Source: Gemmatimonadota bacterium
Lineage (GTDB): Bacteria; Latescibacterota; UBA2968; GCA-2709665
Length of the DNA: 64,000 nt
Direction: 5' to 3'
Assembly (NCBI GenBank): GCA_028873695.1
Contig: JAPPNU010000001.1
Coordinates: 94,021 to 158,020, forward strand
The stretch's first letter is position 1; the number at the start of each line of letters is the position of its first letter. The translations under genes and the position numbers were made by a program. Shown piece after piece: positions 26,094 through 34,045 of the stretch. The notes below the pieces were generated by a model that saw only the letters and a program-made list of their open reading frames with translations, did not search any database and was not told where the DNA came from.

Positions 26094-27899
26094 CTATTCG
26101 AAGGTGCCCCTGGTGACGCGTCCGCCCTCGATGCTGCATCCGCCGGCAGAAACGCAGGTATAGCGGGTGCCGTCCTGCAGCTCGATCAGACCGCCGTTCT
26201 GGAAGCTGAGTACCGCGCGCCCGCCGCTGATGGTCAGGTTCGCGTTCCGAAGAAGCCGGGGAACGAAGAAGCCGGTGGGGAAGTTTGGCAGCGCGTCACC
26301 GACGCCATAGGTTCCCCCGCCATTGCCGCCTGCGGCGCCTACGGCCAGTCCGGATGGGTCGACCAGTCCGTCTGCGCTCGTCAGGAGGTCTTCGACGTTG
26401 GATCCGTCCAGGTCCGCGCGCTGTACCTTGTCGGCATCCACGTCCGTCCAGTACATCTTGCCGCCGGACACGTCCAGGTCCAGCCCGTTGGGGGTTGTCA
26501 GGCCGGTGGTAACAAGGTCTTCGACATTGGTACCGTCCAGACCGGCGCGCTGGATCTTGCGCGTTCCCCGATCCGTCCAGTACATCTTGCCGCCGGACAG
26601 ATCGAGGGCGAGTCCCGTGGGGCTGCTCAGACCGCTGGTCACGAGGTCTTCCGGATTTGAGCCGTCCAGGTCCGCACGCTGGATCTTGTCCGATCCGGGA
26701 TTCGTCCAGTACATCTTGCCGTTTGCCCCGTCGAGAGCGATCTCACCGGGGAATGCCAGGCCGGCCAGCGTGAGCAGGTCTTCAACATTGGAGCCGTCCA
26801 GGTCTGCGCGCTGGATCTTTCCGTTCTGCCGGTCCGTCCAGTACATCTTGCCGCCGGATACGTCAATCGCCAGACCGTACGGCACGCTCAGCCCGCTGGT
26901 AACGAGGTCCTCCACGTTGGAGCCGTCCAGGTCCGCGCGCTGGATCTTTGCCGTGCCGGCGTCCGTCCAGTACATCTTGCTGCCGACCATATCAAGCGCC
27001 AAACCGTCCGGGCCGTTCAGCCCCGCGCCGCTGACCAGGTCTTCCACGTTGGAGCCGTCCAGGTCCGCGCGCTGGATCTTGTCCGTGCCCCAGTCCGACC
27101 AGTACAGCTTCGAGGTTCCGGTGACGGGCGGCGGCGCAACCGTGATGCTCACGGCGGCGGAGCAGTTGTTTCCGGTATCGGACTCACCCGATACCGCGTC
27201 CACACATGCGCCGTAGTAGTAGGTGCCCGGATTCGATGGCGCAGTCAGGTCAATCGATAAAGCCTGATCAATCGATCCGGGATTCCCGCCGGACGCCGGG
27301 AGTCCGTTCACCGCATCCGTTCCAACTTCCGTATCGGACCTCGAAATGTTCGCGTCGTTCGACAGGTAGTAGCGCAACGTCGTTGCCGCGGACGTTTGAT
27401 CGCCCTGGTTGCGGACCGACGCGCCCAGCCTGAAGGAGGCGCCGGGAGCCGGGCTGCCGTTGCTGACAAAAGGCGATACGACGACCAGGTCCGCGCCGCC
27501 TCCACCCCCGCCGCCGGGACCGCCGCCGCCCCCGGACGCCGCACCCACGGCCACCCCCGACGGGTCGACCAGTCCGTTGGCGCCGGTTAACAGGTCTTCC
27601 ACGTTGGAGCCGTCCAGGTTGGCGCGCTGCACCTTGTTCGTGCCCGCGTCCGCCCAGTACATCTTGCCGCCGGACACGTCAAGCGCCAGTCCGTTCGGTC
27701 GATCCAGACCGCTGGTGACCAGGTCTTCGACACCCGAACCATCCAGGTTGGACCGCTGAATCCTGTCCGAGCGCCGGTCCGTCCAGTACATCTTGCCCCC
27801 CGATATATCGAGAGCAAGCCCGGTGGGACTGCTCACGCCGCTGGTGACGAGGTCTTCGACGCCGGATCCGTCCAGGTTGGACCGCTGAATCCGGTTCAC
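26094..27899 (-). CDS. 3' part of a frameshifted gene: YWTD propellers and CARDB domain
   Basis: This open frame holds the second part of one gene whose first part is at 27679-29403. The GTG at 27899 is probably not a true start: it falls in mid-repeat (NRIQRSNLDGSGVEDLV). The frame contains blades 4-6 of the first YWTD (LDL-receptor class B) propeller, a CARDB domain (ADLVVVSPFVSNGSPAPG), a complete second six-bladed YWTD propeller (KMYWTDAGTAKIQRADLDGS and so on), and a short C-terminal module with two Cys (YTCVSAGGCSIEGG). Adding or dropping one base near 27893 would join it to the upstream part and restore exactly six blades. See the matching entry for the N-terminal part. Confidence 0.75.
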   Translation of the reverse strand: MNRIQRSNLDGSGVEDLVTSGVSSPTGLALDISGGKMYWTDRRSDRIQRSNLDGSGVEDLVTSGLDRPNGLALDVSGGKMYWADAGTNKVQRANLDGSNVEDLLTGANGLVDPSGVAVGAASGGGGGPGGGGGGGADLVVVSPFVSNGSPAPGASFRLGASVRNQGDQTSAATTLRYYLSNDANISRSDTEVGTDAVNGLPASGGNPGSIDQALSIDLTAPSNPGTYYYGACVDAVSGESDTGNNCSAAVSITVAPPPVTGTSKLYWSDWGTDKIQRADLDGSNVEDLVSGAGLNGPDGLALDMVGSKMYWTDAGTAKIQRADLDGSNVEDLVTSGLSVPYGLAIDVSGGKMYWTDRQNGKIQRADLDGSNVEDLLTLAGLAFPGEIALDGANGKMYWTNPGSDKIQRADLDGSNPEDLVTSGLSSPTGLALDLSGGKMYWTDRGTRKIQRAGLDGTNVEDLVTTGLTTPNGLDLDVSGGKMYWTDVDADKVQRADLDGSNVEDLLTSADGLVDPSGLAVGAAGGNGGGTYGVGDALPNFPTGFFVPRLLRNANLTISGGRAVLSFQNGGLIELQDGTRYTCVSAGGCSIEGGRVTRGTFE

Positions 27900-29403
27900 G
27901 CCCGGGGTTCGTCCAGTACATCTTGCCGCCGGAGAGGTCCAGCGCCAATCCGCCCGGAAACGTCAGACCGCTGGTGATCAGGTCTTCGACATTGGCGCCG
28001 TTGAGGTCCGCTCGCTGAATCTTGTTCGCCTGCCGGTTTGTCCAGTACATCTTGCCGCCGGAGACGTCCAGGGCCAGACCGTACGGTATTCCCAATCCCG
28101 TGACCAGGTCTTCCACACCGGACCCGTCCAGATTGGCGCGCTGCACCTTGTTTGTACCCGCGTCGGTCCAGTACATCTTGCCGCCCGCCATATCCAGCGC
28201 CATGCCGTCCGGACCGTCCAGCCCCCCGCCGGTGACCAGGTCTTCGATTCCGGATCCGTCCAGGTTGGACCGCTGGATCTTGTCGGTTCCCCAGTCCGTC
28301 CAGTAGAGTTTGGCCGCTCCAGGGGTGGGGGGTGGCGCCGCAGCGACCGTAAGGGCGACGGCGGGAGAACAGTTGTTTCCGGTATTGGACTCGCCGGAAA
28401 CCGCGTCGACGCACGCGCCGTAGTAGTAGGTTCCGGTACTCGACGGCGCCGTCAGATTGATCGACTCGGCGCTGACGTTACCTGCCGCAAGTCCGCTCAC
28501 CGCGTCCGTGCCGACCTGAGTATCGCTGGCGTTGACGGTGGCGTCGGTCGAACGGTAGTAGTGCAGCGTCGTCGAGGGAGAAGATCCATTACCCTGGTTC
28601 CGGACCGTCGCGCCCAGCGTAAAGGTCGCCCCGGGTGAGACGCGACTGTTGCTTAGGGAAGGGGACTGAACGACGAGGTCGGGGTTGCCGCTGCCGCCCG
28701 GCGACGGCGGCGGACCTCCAAAGCTCTGCGCGAAGATGAGAAAATCCGTGAAGTCAACCGAACCGTCGGAATTCAGGTCCGCCGCGGCATTATACCTGCC
28801 GTCTCCCTGCCGCGACCCGAACGCGCTCGCGAAGATCAGAAAGTCCGTAAATCCAACGAAGTCATCGCCGTCGAGGTCGGGGGAGGGCGCCGAGTTGAAC
28901 GTGACCTCGCTGTTCGTCCTGAGCACGTCGCTTGAAGTGGTACTTTCGGCGAGCGTTACCGACTCGATGCCAATGGAAAACCCGCGACCCGTCACGTCGG
29001 CAACGGTCGTAAACTCCGCGCGCGCCAGAAACCCCGAGGGCGACAATGTCACAGGCGAAGTGGCTGCGAGGGCTGCGCCGGCGGCCCCCTCCGGAAGAGA
29101 CAGTGGGAACGTGCTGTTTTCGGCTTTGACAAAGGACACGAGAGAGGCGTCGAAGTCGAATTTCAGATTCACTCCTGCAAGGGTCGTCCGCACGCCGGTC
29201 GCGAAAACCTCAACGGCGATGGTCGTACCCCGGCCGGAAACCGTCCCCGACGTCATCCCGTCATCCGTCCGGTTGCCGTCGCCTCCCCCGGAAATCAGGT
29301 CCAGCGACAACACAGCGTTTGCATTGGGGCCGGCGAAAGCCTGCGCGGCAAGGGCGACGACCGCGATCGCGGCGATCAGCAACAGAGTCCGTTTGGGAAG
29401 CAT
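27679..29403 (-). CDS. 5' part of a frameshifted gene: cohesin-like, dockerin-like, CARDB, YWTD propeller
   Basis: ATG at 29403 has AAAGGAG seven bases upstream and opens a signal peptide (LLLIAAIAVVALAAQAFAG). The parts are one cohesin-like module (LKFDFDASLVSFVKAENSTF, GFLARAEFTTVADVTGRGFS), an internal long-linker dockerin-like pair (DLDGDDFVGFTDF, DLNSDGSVDFTDF), a CARDB domain (PDLVVQSPSLSNSRVSPG) and the first three YWTD blades. After about 27893 the frame turns into Arg-rich nonsense, while the next frame continues the blade pattern. The first half matches the protein at 9826-12177 up to the CARDB domain; after that one has a protease and this one has propellers. Sequencing error and true inactivation are both possible. 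Confidence 0.75.
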   Translation of the reverse strand: MLPKRTLLLIAAIAVVALAAQAFAGPNANAVLSLDLISGGGDGNRTDDGMTSGTVSGRGTTIAVEVFATGVRTTLAGVNLKFDFDASLVSFVKAENSTFPLSLPEGAAGAALAATSPVTLSPSGFLARAEFTTVADVTGRGFSIGIESVTLAESTTSSDVLRTNSEVTFNSAPSPDLDGDDFVGFTDFLIFASAFGSRQGDGRYNAAADLNSDGSVDFTDFLIFAQSFGGPPPSPGGSGNPDLVVQSPSLSNSRVSPGATFTLGATVRNQGNGSSPSTTLHYYRSTDATVNASDTQVGTDAVSGLAAGNVSAESINLTAPSSTGTYYYGACVDAVSGESNTGNNCSPAVALTVAAAPPPTPGAAKLYWTDWGTDKIQRSNLDGSGIEDLVTGGGLDGPDGMALDMAGGKMYWTDAGTNKVQRANLDGSGVEDLVTGLGIPYGLALDVSGGKMYWTNRQANKIQRADLNGANVEDLITSGLTFPGGLALDLSGGKMYWTNPGREPDSAVQPGRIRRRRPRHQRREQSHRACSRYIGGQDVLDGPALGQDSAVQPGWFGCRRPGHQRSGSTERTGA

Positions 29404-29594
29404 CGGGGAACACTCCTTTTTTTCGGCGTCAATTTCTCTCCGCAACCCTATTCGAATGTGAAATAAGACACATGAGCTCGCGACGTAACAATGCACCCGC
29501 TTCAGTTGCCATGGCGCCCCGAGGATGGGTGTAACCGATCGCCGGCGAAACGCTGTAACAGCACTTCGTCCGAGGTCGTCGAGACCCCCCGCAG

Positions 29595-30404
29595 CTATTT
29601 CAACAACAGCATCCTCTTCGTCGCCGAGAAACTGCCCGCCTGTATTCGATACAGGTAGATACCGCTGGCGACGCGCCGGCCCATAGCGTCCGTCCCATCC
29701 CACGACACGGTAAAAGACCCGGCGTTCCGGCGTTCGTTCACCAGAACGCGCACCTCCTGGCCGATCAGATTGTAAATCGCCAGCCGGACCATTCCCGCCT
29801 CCGGCAACTGGTAGCCGATCGCGGTGGAGGGGTTGAACGGATTCGGCATATTCTGCTCCAGATTAAAGCGATCCGGCAGCGGCTTCAAATCGCCGATTTC
29901 GGCGTGATGCAGCATGTCGACGGCACCGTCCATGTCCACCAGAACGCTTTCGGATACCTGAAAGTCGGACGACAGCGGCGTTCCGTTCGTCCTGAACACG
30001 AGTTCGACGAGTTTCCCATCGCCGCTGGCGCCCCGGCCGTCGATCTTCACCGCGCCGATATCCACCTGCCCCGGCGTCCGGTTCGAAGACAGAAACAACG
30101 TCTCCTGGCCGGAACCGGATTTCAGCAGGTTTTCCTCGAGTTCCGCGGCGTTCACGAACTCGTACTTCGCCGGATCGTATTGCAGGGAGAACCCGTATCC
30201 CTTCAGATCATCGGCCTGCGCCACCGACACGAGCAGCTTCAGAACGCCGCTCTCGGCGTCCGGGTCGTTCAACCGCTCCAGCTTGAGCGAAGCCCCGGCG
30301 TTCCGGCCTCCTGTAATCGTCAGTCCACGGGTCATCTCACCGGCGAATGCCTGTCCGATCAGCACAAACGCCGCACAAATGGATGTAATGACGCGAGTTT
30401 GCAT
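29595..30404 (-). CDS. Cohesin-like module with T9SS C-terminal sorting domain
   Basis: 269 residues with GGAGG eight bases before the ATG and a signal peptide (ITSICAAFVLIGQAFAG). One cohesin-like beta-sandwich occupies about 35-175 (LLVSVAQADDLKGYGFSLQY, VELVFRTNGTPLSSDFQVSE). The C-terminal ~85 residues are a textbook type A T9SS sorting domain (NMPNPFNPSTAIGYQLPEAG, DAMGRRVASGIYLYRIQAG, ending KRMLLLK). It should cross the outer membrane by type IX secretion and become surface attached. With only one interaction module and one anchor, it has the shape of a minimal surface scaffoldin for the dockerin-bearing neighbours. That function is inferred. Confidence 0.85.
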   Translation of the reverse strand: MQTRVITSICAAFVLIGQAFAGEMTRGLTITGGRNAGASLKLERLNDPDAESGVLKLLVSVAQADDLKGYGFSLQYDPAKYEFVNAAELEENLLKSGSGQETLFLSSNRTPGQVDIGAVKIDGRGASGDGKLVELVFRTNGTPLSSDFQVSESVLVDMDGAVDMLHHAEIGDLKPLPDRFNLEQNMPNPFNPSTAIGYQLPEAGMVRLAIYNLIGQEVRVLVNERRNAGSFTVSWDGTDAMGRRVASGIYLYRIQAGSFSATKRMLLLK

Positions 30405-31364
30405 AACCGCCTCCTTTTGGGTGTCACCCGATCGGTGACGAGTTGAACAGTGCCGTCAGCACGGGCGCGTACACCGGTACGCAAATCGTCCTTTGCCGGC
30501 CGGCAAGCGCCCAACCTGTTGAGACTACAACCGCAAATGCGGCAACAATCAATCTTTCTGTCGAATGCCCGGGCGAGTCACCCCGCGTCCGTCGCAATTC
30601 TTCCCTGATATGAAATCGGACATTGCGTACGTGCGAGTGGCGCGATCGGATCGCATCCGCTGCACGACCCGGACCGGCGGCCCCGTCGTGACGCCTGGCA
30701 GCCGTGCCGGAAAGACAGCGGATCACCGTCCGAACGGATTCAGTTACTCCCGGACCGGCAGTCGGAAAAATGTTTCGGAAATGAAAAGGAAGGGAGGACC
30801 TGAAGTCGTGAACAGGCTGACCGGGCAGTTGAAACCCACCGGTAGAGAAGCAGGGGAAGGAAGGATCTGTCTTGAGACGTCTTGCGCGATTCTCGTCGAC
30901 CGCGTTTCGGGTCCGTCGAAACGATGCAGGATCGGGGGCACCGGCCGTTGCGGCCAGCCTCGTTACCGCCGGATTGAGTACCATGTCCACTTCCTCCCGT
31001 TCACCTGCGACGTCCGGGTCCGGAACCCGTGACCCTGCGTCAGAAGCGGTCCCCGCCGGCCCTGGCGTGTCCGGATTGCGGGCAGGTTGGAAGGGTTGCG
31101 CCGAATCCGTGTGCTGAAAGAGGTTTCGGCCGGGTTTCGAGATGAAGTTATGGCGGCTGACGCCGCGTGGGACGTTTCAGTCAAGAAACAAAGTGTTATC
31201 GACCTGGTACCCTGGCTCCTTTCATTCGAATTCTTCCTGACCAATGCCTGAGTCCGCCAGGCGATATCGTACATAATATAACCTATAAATTCGTGACATA
31301 AACATGAATATTATTATGATATTTTACCCGGGCAAGCAAAAAAACCCGGGAACGGGCCTCGAAG
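30405..31364. other. Long intergenic stretch without a convincing gene
   Basis: About 960 bases separate the cohesin/T9SS gene from the regulator at 31365. Open frames on both strands here lack ribosome sites, family motifs and coherent composition. One 42-residue frame (TTG 30552 to stop 30424, minus strand) has a signal-like core (IVAAFAVVVSTGWALAG) but no Shine-Dalgarno. From 31265 to 31330 the sequence is strongly AT-rich (acataatataacc, gaatattattatg), unlike the flanks. At 31326-31351, cccggg arms flank caagcaaaaaaa, a possible weak terminator of the regulator gene on the minus strand, without a U-run. Confidence 0.5.
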
Positions 31365-32090
31365 TCAAGACCCAAGGTTTGTCCGGACGTCCCGGACTTG
31401 TCCCAGTTTCCAATTTCTGCGGTATCTCGTCGGGCTGTTTCCATATTTCTCTTTAAACACCTTGCTGAACGTCGACAGGGATCCGAAGCCGCAGAGATAG
31501 GCGATTTCCGAAATGGAAGCCGTGGTGCTCTTGAGCGCTTCTTCGACTTTCCCCAGGCGAACGTTCCGCAGACACCGGGTGAACGACTCTCCCAGATGCA
31601 TCCTGAACAAGGTGTATCCGTAGGACTTGGAGAATCTGAAATAACGCACGACGTCTTCGAATTTCAGGTTGGGATTGCTGTGGTTGTCTTCGAGAAACGA
31701 CTCCAGCCGGCTCTTCCACAGGTCCTGCAGAGGCATGTATTTCCTGATGTTTGCCAGGAAGACATCCTTATCAATCGGTTTGTCATACACGCTCATGGTG
31801 AAAGGCCTGTGCACGTTTTCTCCCGGATCAAGGGTTCCCAGGCTCGTAACGAGCAGCACCGACGTCTGAATCTCCTCTGCCTTCACGCCCTCCAGAAGCG
31901 TGATCCCGTCCTGATCCTCGACACATACCTCGACCACGGCCAGGTCGATCTTTTCCCGTCTCAGTATTTCAAGACCTTTCGGTCCGTTTTCCGCTGTGAC
32001 GATTTCATAGGGTTCGTCCTTCAGGAATCCTGCAAGTTCCGACGTTACATCCGGGTCCCGTTCCACGATCAAGATTTTCCGCGTATCCAT
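31365..32090 (-). CDS. AraC-type regulator with degenerate receiver domain (A)
   Basis: 241 residues. Positions 1-120 have the response-regulator fold (KILIVERD, ENGPKGLEIL, VLLVTSLG, DKPIDKDVFLANI), but the phosphoacceptor position is Glu54 (LAVVEV) instead of Asp. The Lys of the DKP motif and a Thr (VTS) are kept. After a linker, residues 135-230 form two helix-turn-helix motifs of AraC type (ASISEIAYLCGFGSLSTFSK, then NSPTRYRRN). A Glu there can mimic phosphorylation, so it may be constitutively active or respond to something other than a kinase. It is paralogous to the next gene. No histidine kinase is nearby. Targets are unknown. Confidence 0.85.
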   Translation of the reverse strand: MDTRKILIVERDPDVTSELAGFLKDEPYEIVTAENGPKGLEILRREKIDLAVVEVCVEDQDGITLLEGVKAEEIQTSVLLVTSLGTLDPGENVHRPFTMSVYDKPIDKDVFLANIRKYMPLQDLWKSRLESFLEDNHSNPNLKFEDVVRYFRFSKSYGYTLFRMHLGESFTRCLRNVRLGKVEEALKSTTASISEIAYLCGFGSLSTFSKVFKEKYGNSPTRYRRNWKLGQVRDVRTNLGS

Positions 32091-32266
32091 TGCGTTAGAT
32101 CCCCCTCAACAATCAGAGTTGCCCGTATTCACGGCACACAGACATACGACCCACAAGCCTGGGGGAATCTCCGGCACACGGCTTGCCGGAGCAGGTCATT
32201 GCGGTGCACACTAAGAATATCTGCGACGGAAATACGATGTCAAGAACGCAAGTTTGTTCTGGAGTA

Positions 32267-32965
32267 CTAAATTTGTCCCAGTTTCCAATTTCTGCGATAC
32301 GTGGTCGGATTTTTCCCGACTTTCGCCTTGAATACCTTGCTGAAAGTCGATAAAGACGCAAAGCCGCACAGATAGGCGACTTCCGAAACCGAAGCCGAAG
32401 TGTTCTTCAGTGCGTCCTCGGCCTTCGCCAGCCGAATTTTCCGGAGGCGAACGCTGAATGACTCGCCCAGATGTTGTTTGAACATCCGATAACCGTAAGT
32501 CCTGGAGAACCTGAAATGGCGTTCCACGTCCTCGAACTTCAACTCCGGATTGCCGTAGTTGTGTTCCAGGAACGAGTCCACGCGGTGCTCCCACGTGTCC
32601 GGCATGGGCAGACACTTGCTGATACTGGCCAGGAACGTATCCTTCGCGATCGGTCTGTCGAATGCACTCACGGTGTAGACCCCGTTCGATCTCCCTGACG
32701 AATTCAACTTTCCAAACCTCGTCACGAGCAGCATCACCGTACAGATCTCCTCTTTCTGCACACCCTTCAGGAGTGTCGTACCCGCCATGTCCCGCACACA
32801 CGCCTCGACGACGGCAAGGTCTATTTTCTGGTTTCTGACGATTTCGAGACCCTGCTGTCCGTTTTCGGCGGTCACGATCTCGTACGGTTCGTCCCTGAGG
32901 AAACCCGCGAGTGTCGACGTTTCACCCGACTCCCGACCGACGATCAATATTCTCCGTTTATTCAT
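32267..32965 (-). CDS. AraC-type regulator with degenerate receiver domain (B)
   Basis: 232 residues, clearly a duplicate of the gene at 31365-32090; GGGAG precedes the ATG. The receiver is more eroded than in copy A. Glu54 is again at the phosphoacceptor site (LAVVEA), the acidic pair after the first strand is altered (ILIVGRES) and the conserved Lys is Arg (FDRPIAKD). The DNA-binding half is well kept (ASVSEVAYLCGFASLSTFSK, NPTTYRRNWKLGQI). Loss of the metal-binding acids makes phosphorylation unlikely. The 176-base gap between the copies shows no obvious terminator, so the two may be co-transcribed from upstream of B. Confidence 0.84.
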   Translation of the reverse strand: MNKRRILIVGRESGETSTLAGFLRDEPYEIVTAENGQQGLEIVRNQKIDLAVVEACVRDMAGTTLLKGVQKEEICTVMLLVTRFGKLNSSGRSNGVYTVSAFDRPIAKDTFLASISKCLPMPDTWEHRVDSFLEHNYGNPELKFEDVERHFRFSRTYGYRMFKQHLGESFSVRLRKIRLAKAEDALKNTSASVSEVAYLCGFASLSTFSKVFKAKVGKNPTTYRRNWKLGQI

Positions 32966-34045
32966 GTGTCCACTCCCTGGAAGAAATACAGGTTACCTGT
33001 ATACACGGCGCACGGACGCGCCTGGCACGCACAGTTCCAAGTATCCGGATTACGGCGGTCTAAAGCCGGCCGTTACATCGCACGTTCAGATCGCACGCGC
33101 CGGAAACGGGAATAACAACGGGTTGGAAGGAAGATGTCTCGGGAGAGGGTGTGGCCCGATCGCCTGCAGAACTACCTGGAGAGGGAGCAAACCGACCGAT
33201 CTGCGAATGAAGCGTCCGCGGAGAAATGGAAAACACCGGGCCCGGCACACTGGCGGTGCTGAGCGCGAAGGCGGGAAATCCGGGAGAAAATGCCATAGTC
33301 AATTGTGCGAACAGTTCAGTAAATTGGTGTGATTGCCGGCATCGTGGCGGTTGCGAGGATTCATCCCGAACACACGCCGACTCAGCATCCGATTTACATA
33401 TTTAATTGTATTTACTTCACTTAAAATCAGTTCGCGCTATTGATCCCGGCAATCTCCTCTCGAGTGGGCACAGAATGCGCCGGCCCGGATGACTTGCTGA
33501 AGGAATCCGGGGCAAGCCGCGCCGTTCAACCCCGGAAATCTGCCATTTCCGTCAACTATAGCGCTTCACACGCCCTGCCCCGCATGAAGTTCCAAAAAAA
33601 AATCGTACCGGATAATAAGTGTTTAAATAATCGAATCTTATAATTTTTAAGCGCATTTGCAAATGTCGTTAACCGTCTGAATTACCGGCGTCGTGAAGGG
33701 CGCATCCTCATTAAATCGCATGAATAAAAAAAACTCCGGGAGGGCCGGCAGGATGCCGAGACCGCGCACCGGAGAGAATATGTATCCTGAACGACTCGCC
33801 CCATTGTCCAAATCAGGCTGCCCGTTCATTAACCTTGATTCCTCATTTTTCGAGGACGTTAATTCGAATATGTGTCTGTTAAAAAGGCGATTAGACTGCT
33901 GATTACCAGGATACACCAGGACACTGTACGTGAACTGAAAAAATGTCCTTCATGACGACCATTTCGGCGTGTTTCGAAGGGTTTCGTCGCGGTGCCGCGT
34001 TGTGGCTTTTGCGGAATTGAGGTTAACCCTTCGTACGAATCCGAC
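32966..34045. other. Intergenic stretch between regulators and the C25 peptidase gene
   Basis: About 1,080 bases with no supported gene. Base composition changes abruptly: 33390-33430 and 33580-33670 are AT-rich (ttaaataatcgaatcttataatttttaag) within a GC-rich background. A cggggc/ccccgg inverted repeat lies near 33510-33535. Short frames on both strands (such as 33647-33916 on the minus strand) have no ribosome site or family motif. The stretch holds the terminator described separately and probably the regulators' promoter. Confidence 0.5.
33725..33774 (-). terminator. Intrinsic terminator downstream of the C25 peptidase gene
   Basis: Read on the minus strand, CTCCGG (33774-33769) pairs with CCGGAG (33739-33734), with an inner GGC/GCC stem, and is followed directly by a run of eight T. 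It lies ~270 bases beyond the stop of the gene at 34046 and would end the long minus-strand polysaccharide/C25 transcript. Confidence 0.65.

Noticed and set aside
30424..30990. 188-codon minus-strand frame in the gap upstream of the cohesin/T9SS gene
   Set aside because: No ribosome site or family motif; only a short signal-like segment near its end, insufficient to call a gene.
33647..33916. 89-codon minus-strand frame near the terminator
   Set aside because: It reads through the intrinsic terminator stem and has no ribosome site or recognisable domain.
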